A DNA stretch of 64,000 nt from Clostridium gelidum (GTDB lineage Bacteria > Bacillota > Clostridia > Clostridiales > Clostridiaceae): assembly GCF_019977655.1 (NCBI RefSeq), contig NZ_AP024849.1:2389001-2453000 (forward strand), given 5' to 3'. A program made the position numbers and the translations under genes. Positions 18,308 through 27,286 of this stretch are shown here, piece by piece (positions within the stretch are counted from its first letter, which is position 1; each line of letters opens with the position of its first letter). The notes beneath the pieces were generated by a model. That model ran no database searches, was not told the origin of the DNA, and saw only the letters and a program-made list of their open reading frames with translations.

Positions 18308-19672
18308 ATGGAAGCAACACAAAATTTAAAAAATAAAATTGGGTTAAAAGAAAAATTATCTTATGCCTGCGGTGATGCTGGTAATAATGTAATATTTGCA
18401 TCTATGAGCAGTTTTCTAGTATTTTATTATACAGATGTAGTAAAAGTTAGTGCAGTGACTATAGGTTCAATTATGTTGATTTCTCGTGTATTAGATGGAT
18501 TTGTTGATATTCTTATGGGAGTAATTATTGATAAGACAAAATCAAAGTATGGTAAAGCTAGGCCTTGGTTATTAAGAATGTGTATACCTTTTGCTATAGC
18601 AGCTGTTCTTATGTTTTCAGTTCCAGATGTGAGTAATTATTGGCAATATGTATATATTTTTGTGACTTATAATATTGTTAATATAATTTATACATCTATA
18701 AATCTTCCTTATGGAGTGCTTACTTCATTAATGACTCAAGATCAATATGAACGTTCAGTTTTAACTATATTTAGAATGATATTTTCAGTAATTTGTAATA
18801 TTGGTATTAGTATGTTGACTTTACCTGTTGTTGCTATGTTTGGTAATGACAGAAAAGCTTGGTCGTTAACATATGCATTATTTGGTGCAGTGGCAGTAGT
18901 TCTTTTCCTTATTACTTTCTTTAATACAAAGGAAAGAGTAGGTAGTGCTACCGATGAAGTTAAGAAAGAGGTTCCTGTTAAAGTTGGTGTAAAAGCATTA
19001 TTTAAGAATAAGTATTGGGGGATTTTAACGATTCAAGGTTTATTAAATGGTGCCAATTTAACAATTATGATGGGAATGAATGTTTATTATGCTCAATATG
19101 TTTTAGGAAATGCAGGATTAGTGTCAGTATTAACATTTGCAATGATGCTTCCATGTTTAGCCGGTATGTTCGTATTAGCTCCTATTGTTAAGAAGTTTGG
19201 AAAACGTAATGTTTCATTAGCAGGTATTGTAATTATGGTAATAGGATATTTAATAGTAATGATAGCGCCAACAAATTTAACGCTTGTACTTATAGGAACT
19301 GCTATAAGAGGACTAGGATTTACTCCAGTACAAACTTTAAGTTTTGCAATGCTTGCAGATACTGTTGAGTATGGTGAGTGGAAAGCTGGCGTAAGAACAG
19401 AAGGGTTAATTTATAGTGCACAAAGCTTTGGCGGAAAAGCTGGGGGAGGACTTGGAAGTGGTGTAATAGGATGGATTTTAGGTATGGGTGGATATATAGG
19501 TGGTGCAGCAGCACAGTCTGCAGGTGCAGTAGGTGCGATTAAAGCATTATTCATTTTTATCCCAATAGCATTTGTAGTAGTCCAATTTGTAATCTTAATT
19601 CCTTACAAACTTGATAAAGAATATTCACAAGTTTTAGAAGATCTTGAAAAAAGAAAAACAGTAAATAATTAG
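18308..19672 (+). CDS. GPH-family (MFS-like) sugar:cation symporter
   Basis: The 454-residue protein has about 12 membrane helices and the glycoside-pentoside-hexuronide symporter signatures: SYACGDAGNNVIF near the N-terminus, DGFVDILMGVIIDKTKSKYGKARPWLL around 55-85, and the second-half DTVEYGEWKAGVRTEGL. GPH transporters import disaccharides such as melibiose, lactose or xylosides with Na+ or H+. It probably supplies the substrate for the intracellular GH30 upstream. AGGAGG precedes the ATG. Confidence 0.9.
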   Translation: MEATQNLKNKIGLKEKLSYACGDAGNNVIFASMSSFLVFYYTDVVKVSAVTIGSIMLISRVLDGFVDILMGVIIDKTKSKYGKARPWLLRMCIPFAIAAVLMFSVPDVSNYWQYVYIFVTYNIVNIIYTSINLPYGVLTSLMTQDQYERSVLTIFRMIFSVICNIGISMLTLPVVAMFGNDRKAWSLTYALFGAVAVVLFLITFFNTKERVGSATDEVKKEVPVKVGVKALFKNKYWGILTIQGLLNGANLTIMMGMNVYYAQYVLGNAGLVSVLTFAMMLPCLAGMFVLAPIVKKFGKRNVSLAGIVIMVIGYLIVMIAPTNLTLVLIGTAIRGLGFTPVQTLSFAMLADTVEYGEWKAGVRTEGLIYSAQSFGGKAGGGLGSGVIGWILGMGGYIGGAAAQSAGAVGAIKALFIFIPIAFVVVQFVILIPYKLDKEYSQVLEDLEKRKTVNN

Positions 19673-19757
19673 AGAATATTAAATCGATTTGAAAATTTAA
19701 TTACAATATATACAGAGGCTGTTAAAAATTATATAAAAGTCTCATATAGATCTAAAG

Positions 19758-19802
19758 ACCATGCATAAATAGGGGAACTCTTCTATATGCATGGTTTTTA
19801 TT
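19758..19802 (+). terminator. Terminator of the GH30-GPH operon
   Basis: A ten-pair stem (ACCATGCATA / TATGCATGGT) with an 18-base loop is followed by TTTTT. Confidence 0.75.
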
Positions 19803-19820
19803 AATACAAATTTATATAAT

Positions 19821-19883
19821 TTAATATTCTCCCTTACTTTCATTACGGTATTGAGAAGGAGTCATGTTTGTACGTTTATTAGT
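19821..19883 (-). pseudogene. C-terminal remnant of a second AraC-family gene
   Basis: On the minus strand the last codons before the stop at 19821-19823 read TNMTPSQYRNESKGEY. This is the typical last stretch of AraC/XylS helix-turn-helix domains (G.TPSQYR). The intact AraC gene just upstream already has its own end, so this tail belongs to another, mostly deleted regulator. Homology stops around 19883; the sequence before it is not AraC-like. Confidence 0.6.
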
Positions 19884-19922
19884 GATGCACTGACTACAGC
19901 AATTACTCTTGATTATACGTAA

Positions 19923-20786
19923 CTACATTTTAGAATTCTTAATATTATTTTTTAATATTATTTTTCGAGTTTCACTTGGAGTACACCCATAATTATCTTT
20001 AAATAATTTCATAAACATTTTGTAATTAGTAAAACCATTTTTTTCAATAAGCTCAGTAATACTATAATCAGTATTAGTTAAATTAGTATAAAAATGTTCT
20101 AATCTTATACTATTTAAGTATTTTAAAAAGGTTGTACCCATATATTTTTTAAAAAATCTTGAAAAATATTCAGGATTTAATCTAGCTTGAGCTGATATGT
20201 CATCTAAACTTATGCATTCTTTATAATGTTTTTTTACATACTTTGTTATTAACTCTAATCGATCTAAATATCGGTCTGTTTTTTGTATATTTAATTTGGG
20301 CACAGAAACACTAAATTTATTTACTAAAATAAATAATAAATCATAAATTAAGCTATTTATTTTAAGTTTATAACCAAGAGGTCTATATTTATAAATTTCT
20401 GCGAAAGATTTTAATAAGATTTTTATATCATTTTGACAATCAATGTGTTGATTATTTTTCATATAGGGATTACATTCAAAATGAATATTTTGAACATCAT
20501 CTATATTATTTTCTAAAAGTTCATAAGGAATCTGTAAAAGTATTGATGTATTACTATCTTTATGGGCCGTTGAATGAATATCTCTTGGACTTATTACTAT
20601 TAACTGATTTTCTTCAACTAAATATGAAGAATTATTAATATCAACTTCAAGATAGCCATCTAAAATATAAATAATTTCCATATGATTATGCCAATGCTTA
20701 GGTATAATTCTAGCATTATCAGTCATGTTGAGAAACATAACACTAATGTCTTCATTTCGTTTAACTAATTCATGTTTAAATTCCAT
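19923..20786 (-). CDS. AraC-family transcriptional regulator
   Basis: The 287-residue protein has an N-terminal cupin sugar-sensing domain (HWHNHMEIIYILDGYLEV, about 30-50) and a C-terminal pair of AraC helix-turn-helix motifs (about 190-275; ISLDDISAQARLNPEYFSRFFKKYMG and ITELIEKNGFTNYKMFMKLFK). I start at ATG 20784-20786 because AGGTG lies correctly ahead; an in-frame ATG 15 codons upstream has no site. It is divergent from the GH42 gene and flanked by the GH30 operon, so it probably controls one or both of these glycoside genes, as a sugar-responsive activator. Confidence 0.88.
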   Translation of the reverse strand: MEFKHELVKRNEDISVMFLNMTDNARIIPKHWHNHMEIIYILDGYLEVDINNSSYLVEENQLIVISPRDIHSTAHKDSNTSILLQIPYELLENNIDDVQNIHFECNPYMKNNQHIDCQNDIKILLKSFAEIYKYRPLGYKLKINSLIYDLLFILVNKFSVSVPKLNIQKTDRYLDRLELITKYVKKHYKECISLDDISAQARLNPEYFSRFFKKYMGTTFLKYLNSIRLEHFYTNLTNTDYSITELIEKNGFTNYKMFMKLFKDNYGCTPSETRKIILKNNIKNSKM

Positions 20787-20837
20787 AAAATCACCTACAA
20801 TCTTTTTATTTGAATACTTAGGCATATTCAAAGAAAT

Positions 20838-20853
20838 AACAAGTCAGCATGCT
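20838..20853. repeat. Short repeat end AACAAGTCAGCATGCT, copy 2
   Basis: Identical over 16 bases to 560-575. It lies just upstream of the AraC gene in the divergent AraC/GH42 control region. Confidence 0.4.
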
Positions 20854-21102
20854 AGTATATTTTCTTTTATATGCCTTATAACAATTTTACGTAGTTAATA
20901 AATAAAAACAAAAAACGACATAAATTAAGTCAATAATCATACTAATTTATCAAATAAAAAATTGATATAATTTATTTAAGAAGTTGAAAAGGTTTAACAA
21001 AAAGCATAGTTAGATTGTAGTATAATTTAAATATGTATGCAACTAAACATTAATCATAGATATTTAAAAAAATAATTTCAAGGTAAAAGGAGAGCGTAAA
21101 AA

Positions 21103-23106
21103 ATGGAAAAATTACTTTTTGGAGTGGCGTATTATGATGAATACATGCCATATGATAGATTAAATGAAGATATTAAAATGATGAAATCAGCTAATATTAA
21201 TGTTGTTAGAATTGCTGAATCAACTTGGAGTAGTGTAGAGCCACAAAATGGCGAGTTTGATTTTAAACATATAGATAGAGTGATTGATGCAATGGAGGAA
21301 GCAGGCATTAGTGTGATTATTGGAACACCTACGTATGCAATACCAACATGGCTTGTATCTGAATGTCCTGAAGCACTGGCAGTTACCAAGAGTGGACAAG
21401 GCGTTTATGGAACAAGACAAAACATGGACATAACTAATCCAACATACCTATTTTATGCAGAGAGGGTCATTAGAAAAATTATGGACAGGGTAAGCAAGAG
21501 AAAATGTGTTATAGGGTATCAGCTTGATAATGAAACTAAACACTATGACACAGCTGGTTCTAATGTGCAACATTTGTTTATTAAATATTTAAGAAAGAAA
21601 TTCCCAAATATAAATGATTTAAATGATGAATTTGGATTAGCTTATTGGAGTAATAGAATTAATTCATGGGAAGACTTCCCTAATGTTCTTGGAACTATAA
21701 ATGGAAGTCTTGGGGCAGAATTTGAAAAATTCCAAAGAACTCTTGTAAATAAATTTTTAAGCTGGCAATCTGATATTGTAAATGAATATAAAAGAGAAAA
21801 TCAATTTGTAACTCAAAACTTTGATTTTGAATGGAGAGGATATTCTTTTGGAGTTCAACCTAAAGTAAATCATTTTGAAGCATCAAAGTGTTTAACTATT
21901 GCAGGTGTTGACATATATCATCCAACTCAAGATTATTTAACTGGAACTGAAATCTCTTTTGGTGGTGATATGACAAGATCCCTTAAAAATGATAATTATC
22001 TTGTTTTGGAAACAGAGGCTCAAGGATTTGAACATTGGGTACCTTATGATGGACAACTTAGATTACAAGCTTTTAGTCATGTAGCTTCAGGAGCAAATTC
22101 TGTTATGTATTGGCATTGGCATTCTATTCATAATTCAGCTGAAACTTATTGGAAAGGTCTTTTAAGTCATGACTTTAAAGAAAATCCTACATATAATGAA
22201 TCAAAGATTATTGGGGATGAATTTAATAGATTTGGAGATAAGCTTGTAAATTTAAAGAAGAAAAATGATGTGGCTATTCTTGTAAGTAATGAAGCATTAA
22301 CTGCAATTGAATGGTTTAGCTGGACATTAGATTTTAAATATAATGATGTTGTAAGATGGGTATATGATGAATTATACAAAATGAATGTAGGCTGTGACTT
22401 TATTAATCCTGATTCTGAGGATATAGAAAAATATAAATTAATTGTAGCTCCAGCTTTATATTCAGCACCTAGTGATTTACTTAATAAATTAAATTCATAT
22501 GTTAAAAATGGTGGTAATTTAGTTGTTACCTTTAAGAGCGCATTTACAAATGAAAATGTAAAAGTTAGCCACAATGACCAACCTAACATAATAAATAAAT
22601 GTCTTGGAGTTACTTATAATCAATTTACAAAGCCAGACAAAGTTTCTTTAAAAGGACATGACTTTAAGGTATCAGACGAAGAAAATGAAGTTTCCCATTG
22701 GATGGAATTATTAAAGATTACAACGGCTGAAACTATTGCATATTATGATCATCCAAATTGGGGAAAATATTCAGCTATAACAAAGAATCATTACGGAGAA
22801 GGAATTGCAACTTATATTGGATGTTTTGCAAATAAAGCAATTTTAAAAGAAGTTTTAATAGAGGTATTAAAAGAAGCTAATTTATTTGGACAAGAACAAC
22901 AATACAATTTTCCTATTATAATTAAATCTGGTTACAATTCAGAAAATAAGAAGATAGTATATTACTTTAACTATTCTTGTGAAAAGAAAGAAATTGAGTA
23001 TAGTCATAATGAAGGAATAGAATTAACTAAAAATCAGCCTATTAAAAAAGGTGAAAAAGTGGTATTAAAGCCTTGGGGTCTAATAATTGTAGAAGAAAAT
23101 AAGTAA
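21103..23106 (+). CDS. GH42 beta-galactosidase
   Basis: The 667-residue protein has the three GH42 parts: TIM barrel (1-~385) starting with YYDEYMPYDRLNEDI, a trimerisation domain with Rossmann-like fold (about 385-590; VAILVSNEA), and a C-terminal beta domain. The acid/base glutamate is in YQLDNE (E144) and the likely nucleophile in LETEAQ (E303), followed by the HWHSIHNSAETYWKG segment. Without a signal peptide it works in the cytoplasm on beta-galactosides or related oligosaccharides. A TATAAT at 21021 could be the -10 of an activator-dependent promoter with a poor -35. AAAGGAG at 21087 sets the start. Confidence 0.92.
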   Translation: MEKLLFGVAYYDEYMPYDRLNEDIKMMKSANINVVRIAESTWSSVEPQNGEFDFKHIDRVIDAMEEAGISVIIGTPTYAIPTWLVSECPEALAVTKSGQGVYGTRQNMDITNPTYLFYAERVIRKIMDRVSKRKCVIGYQLDNETKHYDTAGSNVQHLFIKYLRKKFPNINDLNDEFGLAYWSNRINSWEDFPNVLGTINGSLGAEFEKFQRTLVNKFLSWQSDIVNEYKRENQFVTQNFDFEWRGYSFGVQPKVNHFEASKCLTIAGVDIYHPTQDYLTGTEISFGGDMTRSLKNDNYLVLETEAQGFEHWVPYDGQLRLQAFSHVASGANSVMYWHWHSIHNSAETYWKGLLSHDFKENPTYNESKIIGDEFNRFGDKLVNLKKKNDVAILVSNEALTAIEWFSWTLDFKYNDVVRWVYDELYKMNVGCDFINPDSEDIEKYKLIVAPALYSAPSDLLNKLNSYVKNGGNLVVTFKSAFTNENVKVSHNDQPNIINKCLGVTYNQFTKPDKVSLKGHDFKVSDEENEVSHWMELLKITTAETIAYYDHPNWGKYSAITKNHYGEGIATYIGCFANKAILKEVLIEVLKEANLFGQEQQYNFPIIIKSGYNSENKKIVYYFNYSCEKKEIEYSHNEGIELTKNQPIKKGEKVVLKPWGLIIVEENK

Positions 23107-23171
23107 TTTAAAGTAAAAAACAGTTGCGCTACACGGTTATGTGCAATAAAATACGCATTATATAGTAAAAT

Positions 23172-23210
23172 AAAAAGAGTATGAATATTAAAATCATACT
23201 CTTTTTAGAT
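23172..23210. terminator. Terminator of the GH42 gene
   Basis: Stem AAAAAGAGTATGA / TCATACTCTTTTT with a nine-base loop. T-runs on both strands make it potentially bidirectional. Confidence 0.8.
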
Positions 23211-23271
23211 AAAGTATTAAAATATAGAAAATTATAATTACCATAATAAGTTTAGGATTAGGAGCGTAAGT

Positions 23272-24165
23272 ATGAAATATTTAGTTTTAGATATTGGAGG
23301 AAGTGCTATTAAATATGCACTTATGACAAAAGAATTAGAATTTATTGAAAAGGGAAATATACCAACACCTATAGATAATATAGAAAATTTCGTTGAAGCA
23401 GTTGGTAAATTATATGATCAATATAAAGATCATATAGAAGGAATGGCTATAAGTATGCCTGGAGTTTTAGATAGTGAAAATGGTTATGCTTATACAGGAG
23501 GTCATTTAGAATATAATGGTGGAAAAGAAATTGTGAAGATTTTGCAAGAAAGATGTAAAGTAAAGATTACAATAGAAAATGATGGAAAGTGTGCGGCCTT
23601 AGCAGAAGTTTGGAAAGGTAGTTTGAAAAATTATAATGATGGAGTAGTTATTGTCCTTGGAACTGGTGTAGGGGGAGGAATAGTAAGAGATAAGAAAATA
23701 CATAAAGGCAGAAACTTTTTTGCAGGTGAATTTAGTTTTATGGCTACTAATATTAATGATGCTCAAAAGATTGAAAATTGCTGGGGACTTGTAAATGGTT
23801 CTAGAGCATTAATAGATGCCGCTGCAAAGGTAAAAAACATACCAGTAGAAGAATTAGATGGATATAAAGTATTTGAGTATGCAAATAATAATGATGAAGA
23901 TGTTCTTAAAGTATTAGATGATTTTACGTATAAATTGGCAGTTCAAATTTTCAATTTACAATGTGTTTTAGACTCAGACATATTTGCAATTGGTGGAGGA
24001 ATAAGTGCTCAAGATATATTGATAGAATATATTAAAAAGAATGTAGAGAAACATCATAAAATCTTTGGAAATTTTAATGTTCCAAAACCTAAAGTGGTTA
24101 GATGTGAATTTAGAAATGATGCTAATCTTATAGGTGCTTTATACAATTTTATAATGCATAATTAA
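23272..24165 (+). CDS. ROK-family sugar kinase
   Basis: The 297-residue protein has the ROK ATP-binding start (LVLDIGGSAIKYA), the GMAISMPGVLD and EYNGG sugar-site segments, ENDGKCAALAEVW and the second phosphate loop VIVLGTGVGGGIV. The ROK CXCGXXGC zinc motif region is degenerate, and no helix-turn-helix precedes it, so it is a kinase and not a repressor. Candidate substrates are glucose, allose or N-acetylhexosamines. It lies 165 bases after GH42, past a terminator, and likely phosphorylates hexoses released by the GH30/GH42 enzymes. Confidence 0.85.
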   Translation: MKYLVLDIGGSAIKYALMTKELEFIEKGNIPTPIDNIENFVEAVGKLYDQYKDHIEGMAISMPGVLDSENGYAYTGGHLEYNGGKEIVKILQERCKVKITIENDGKCAALAEVWKGSLKNYNDGVVIVLGTGVGGGIVRDKKIHKGRNFFAGEFSFMATNINDAQKIENCWGLVNGSRALIDAAAKVKNIPVEELDGYKVFEYANNNDEDVLKVLDDFTYKLAVQIFNLQCVLDSDIFAIGGGISAQDILIEYIKKNVEKHHKIFGNFNVPKPKVVRCEFRNDANLIGALYNFIMHN

Positions 24166-24169
24166 TTAA

Positions 24170-24304
24170 GTGAAGGTAAATGTTCAGCTAACCCATGCTG
24201 AGGTAATAAATAAAATTAATGATATTCAAAAAGATTTAAATAAAGTTAAACTTGTAACTGCAAGTAATTGGGTTGAAGTAACTAAATTAAAATCAGTTAA
24301 GTAA
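24170..24304 (+). CDS. Possible 44-residue small protein or gene fragment
   Basis: A GTG-initiated frame of 44 codons encodes a plausible amphipathic peptide (VKVNVQLTHAEVINKINDIQ...). It starts four bases after the ROK stop codon and is followed by a strong terminator. No good ribosome site precedes it (AATTAATTAA), so it may be a fragment; the family is not recognised. Confidence 0.3.
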   Translation: MKVNVQLTHAEVINKINDIQKDLNKVKLVTASNWVEVTKLKSVK

Positions 24305-24314
24305 TATTTTAGAT

Positions 24315-24358
24315 AGGCTAGGGAGTGATTAAAAACTCCTTAGCCTTATTTTTTTTAT
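24315..24358 (+). terminator. Terminator after the ROK gene
   Basis: Stem AGGCTAGGGAGT / ACTCCTTAGCCT (one G-U pair) followed by TATTTTTTTT. Confidence 0.9.
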
Positions 24359-24460
24359 CTTGATAATTTATATTAAAGGTGACATTCTTTATAGCATAAA
24401 AAAATATGTAATGAATATAGTTTATATAGGTCATAAGAAAGTTTATAAGAGGTGTATAGG

Positions 24461-25234
24461 GTGACATGGAAGAAAAAGAGGATAGGCATAAATTTAATTT
24501 TATTATTGTTATTAATAGCTATATCTATTGGAGTTAATAAAACTACTCAGGTTATTGGAAATACACATGAAGAAGAACCTATATATTGTGTTGATACAAA
24601 TGATAAAGTAGTTAGCTTAACTTTTGATGTAAATTGGACAGAAAAAGATAATTTAGAAGTAATATTAAACATATTAAAGAAATATAATGTAAAAGGAACA
24701 TTCTTCATAATGGGTGGATGGGTGAATTTCAGTGAAGAGAATGTGAATAAGCTAAAGTTAATAAAAGAAGGGGGGCATGAAATAGGAAATCATAGTTATA
24801 AGCATCCGCAGTTCACAAAAATTGGAGCGGATAAAATGAAGGAAGAAATAGATAAAACTAATGACATTATTGAGAAATATACAGGCGAAAAACCTAAGCT
24901 ATTTAGATTTCCAAGTGGAGATTATAATAAAGATGCTTTTTTGAAGGTAAGAAACTTAGGATATATGGCTATACAATGGAATGTTGATTCTATTGATTGG
25001 AAGGAAGCTTCAGCTGAAACAGAATATAACAGAGTAATGAAGAATGTTAAGCCTGGATCTATTATTCTTTTTCATAATGCAAAATATACTCCAGACAATA
25101 TAGATAGGATTATAAAAGAGCTAAGAGACAAGGGTTATGAGTTTAAAACTGTAGGTGAAATGATATATTTTGAAGACTATAATATTGACAATCAAGGAAT
25201 TCAACATAAAGTAAAACTTGATTCAGCAAGCTGA
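24461..25234 (+). CDS. Polysaccharide deacetylase, PdaB-like
   Basis: The 257-residue product has an N-terminal membrane anchor (about 8-26) and a NodB domain (about 45-235). Instead of the usual TFDDGP it has LTFDVNWTEKD, the form seen in the sporulation deacetylase PdaB. The zinc ligands are present in HEIGNHSYKHPQ, and RFPSGDYN follows. PdaB is needed for stable spores in Bacillus; the same role here is inferred. The second GTG (24461) is chosen because AGAGGTG lies seven bases ahead; a GTG three codons earlier overlaps it. The last codons and stop fall inside repeat copy A2. Confidence 0.82.
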   Translation: MTWKKKRIGINLILLLLLIAISIGVNKTTQVIGNTHEEEPIYCVDTNDKVVSLTFDVNWTEKDNLEVILNILKKYNVKGTFFIMGGWVNFSEENVNKLKLIKEGGHEIGNHSYKHPQFTKIGADKMKEEIDKTNDIIEKYTGEKPKLFRFPSGDYNKDAFLKVRNLGYMAIQWNVDSIDWKEASAETEYNRVMKNVKPGSIILFHNAKYTPDNIDRIIKELRDKGYEFKTVGEMIYFEDYNIDNQGIQHKVKLDSAS

Positions 25235-25342
25235 ATTTTAGATGAGCTTATAGCCTCAAGGGTCACAAAGTCTATGAACTTAGTTTCGCTTATCGCCATA
25301 TAAAGAAAGTGATTTATTAGTGGAACTAAGTTATCGGATAAA
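25208..25342 (+). repeat. Hairpin-rich dispersed repeat, copy A2 (diverged)
   Basis: It begins AAAGTAAAACTTGATTCAG inside the last codons of the deacetylase gene and provides its stop. It keeps the CCTCAAGGGTCACAA module shared with copy A3 and the terminal TATCGGATAAA. The main stem has a different sequence: AACTTAGTTTC pairs with GGAACTAAGTT, where other copies have GCATCCGTTA/TTACGGATGC-like arms. Structure is kept while sequence changes. Confidence 0.7.
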
Positions 25343-25455
25343 AATATTAATATTTATTGAAAATTAACTAGTTTTTGTATTATAATGGTAATATGTGCTA
25401 ATAGGAGCATATATTACACAAAATAAAATAATTTCCAATGGAGAGAGGGATAACA

Positions 25456-26106
25456 ATGGATAATTTAATGCTAAATAACAAGATTTACCTTGAGGGTAAA
25501 GTAACATCTGGATTAGAGTTTAGCCATGAAATGTATGGAGAAGGGTTCTATACTTTTGATTTAGATGTAATGAGATTAAGTGACTCAGTAGATACACTAA
25601 ATATTACTGTTTCAGAAAGACTGCTTAGTGATATTAAGCTAGAGGAAGGCATAGACGTAATTGTAGAAGGACAACTAAGATCTTATAATAAATTTATAGA
25701 TGGATCTAATAAGCTTATACTTACTGTTTTTGCAAGGAATATCGAACCATGCTTGGAAAGAAGCAAGAATCCTAATGAAATATTCTTAGATGGATATATA
25801 TGTAAGGAACCTATTTACAGAACAACACCGTTTGGACGTGAAATTGCAGATGTACTTTTGGCTGTAAATAGAGCATATAATAAATCAGATTATATTCCTA
25901 CTATTGCATGGGGACGAAATTCAAGGTTTTGCCAAACTTTAAGTGTTGGTGATAATATTAAGGTTTGGGGAAGACTTCAAAGTAGAGAATACCAAAAAAA
26001 GGTATCGGACAGTGAAGTAATAAGAAAAATAGCATATGAAGTTTCAATTTCAAAGATGGAAAGAGCTCAAAAAGAAGAGATAGCAGGAGAAGAAGGAGCA
26101 GTATAA
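25456..26106 (+). CDS. Single-stranded-DNA-binding-like protein with two OB folds
   Basis: The 216-residue product contains two consecutive OB-fold regions. The first (about 8-100) has KIYLEGKVTSGLEFSHEMYGEGFYTFDLDV and the second (about 105-200) NEIFLDGYICKEPIYRTTPFGREIADVLLAVNRAY with the IPTIAWGRNSRFC segment characteristic of SSB/PriB-like domains. It lacks the acidic C-terminal tail of a housekeeping SSB. The role is likely ssDNA binding in repair or competence, but this is inferred. I start at ATG 25456 following GAGAGGG; an ATG six codons upstream overlaps that site. Confidence 0.75.
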   Translation: MDNLMLNNKIYLEGKVTSGLEFSHEMYGEGFYTFDLDVMRLSDSVDTLNITVSERLLSDIKLEEGIDVIVEGQLRSYNKFIDGSNKLILTVFARNIEPCLERSKNPNEIFLDGYICKEPIYRTTPFGREIADVLLAVNRAYNKSDYIPTIAWGRNSRFCQTLSVGDNIKVWGRLQSREYQKKVSDSEVIRKIAYEVSISKMERAQKEEIAGEEGAV

Positions 26107-26186
26107 TATAATTAATAGCTTTAGAAAATCTATTATGGTCAATAATTAATAGTTATTTATTAAATATTCGCTTATCATTTTAAGTA

Positions 26187-26236
26187 AAACAAAAGGTTTC
26201 AATAAATTTTAAATTTATTGAAACCTTTTGTTTTTT
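26187..26236. terminator. Bidirectional terminator between SSB-like gene and dapH
   Basis: A perfect 24-base stem (26187-26210 with 26211-26234 as immediate complement) flanked by A and T runs, serving the convergent genes on both sides. Confidence 0.9.
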
Positions 26237-26275
26237 GATTATCCATTATGTAATTTTAAATAAGCTAATAATTTC

Positions 26276-26986
26276 CTATTTTCTTAAATCATCCATAATT
26301 TGAGTTTTGTCTTTTGTTTTATCATCTACTGATTTAATTATTTTAGCAGGACTGCCTGCAACAACAACATTCTCTGGAACATCCGTTGTAACTACAGAAC
26401 CAGCAGCTACAACAGAGCCAGCGCCGATTTTAACGCCTTCAAGAATTACAGAGTTAGCACCAATTAAAACATTGTCACCAATCATGCAAGGTTCTTTACT
26501 TGGTGGTTCTAATACTCCAGCTACGACAGCACCAGCACCTAAGTGAACATTCTTACCTAATTTTCCACGTGCACCAACTACAGCGTTCATATCAACCATA
26601 GTTCCATCACCGATTTCAGCTCCAATGTTAATTACAGCACCCATCATTACTATAGCATTTTTACCAATGATAACTTTATCTCTTATGATAGCACCTGGTT
26701 CAATTCTTGCATCCACTTCAAGTAAATCTAGCATAGGAACTGCAGAATTTCTTCTGTCATTTTCTATTCTAAAGTGTTTAATAAGGTGTTTGTTATCTAA
26801 AACTATTTTAGTTATAGAATCAGATTCTCCCATTAGTATATAAAATCCGCTTGAACCATACCATTCTACATCATTCATTTCTGCATTGCTTAAATCTCCA
26901 TTAACATAAACTTTTACTGGAGTTGATTTTTTTGATTCCTTAATAAATCTAGCAATTTCATAAGGATCTGTTAAATTATATGACAT
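26276..26986 (-). CDS. dapH: Tetrahydrodipicolinate N-acetyltransferase
   Basis: The 236-residue protein has the DapH N-terminal domain (SYNLTDPYEIARFIKESKKSTPVKVY) and a left-handed beta-helix of hexapeptide repeats (about 95-220; IGKNAIVMMGAVINIGAEIGDG...). It acetylates tetrahydrodipicolinate in the acetylase branch of the lysine/diaminopimelate pathway. The start at 26984-26986 follows AAGGGTG; an upstream in-frame ATG adds 19 residues without a site. The next step in this branch can be done by the divergent aminotransferase at 27287, and asd-dapA-dapB lie 8-10 kb away. Confidence 0.93.
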   Translation of the reverse strand: MSYNLTDPYEIARFIKESKKSTPVKVYVNGDLSNAEMNDVEWYGSSGFYILMGESDSITKIVLDNKHLIKHFRIENDRRNSAVPMLDLLEVDARIEPGAIIRDKVIIGKNAIVMMGAVINIGAEIGDGTMVDMNAVVGARGKLGKNVHLGAGAVVAGVLEPPSKEPCMIGDNVLIGANSVILEGVKIGAGSVVAAGSVVTTDVPENVVVAGSPAKIIKSVDDKTKDKTQIMDDLRK

Positions 26987-27111
26987 TATATCACCCTTTC
27001 CATTATAATTGCAATCAAGACTATTATAATAAAGATTGAACACAATTGAAAGAGATTATGAAAAAAAAACACAAATAGTTTGAATGAACTTTGGTAATGT
27101 TGTAAAATAAA

Positions 27112-27255
27112 TTTATCCGATAGCTAGCATCCGTAAGACTCCATCTTCATAAAGATGAAGTTAACGGATGCACGCTCCTGGATATTGTGACCCTTGAGGT
27201 CATAAGTTCAACTAAATTCAGCTGGAGTATAAAACTCCACCTGAAAGTTTCACTT
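27112..27255 (-). repeat. Hairpin-rich dispersed repeat, copy A3
   Basis: Read on the minus strand it starts AAGTGAAACTTTCAGGTGG, has the first hairpin, GACCTCAAGGGTCACAA, CCAGGAGCGTGC, the main stem GCATCCGTTA...TTACGGATGC, and ends GCTAGCTATCGGATAAA. It lies in the divergent region between dapH and the aminotransferase. This is the only one of the six copies that does not touch a stop codon. Confidence 0.8.
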
Positions 27256-27286
27256 TATATTATCATAACAGGGGGGCATTAAAAAA

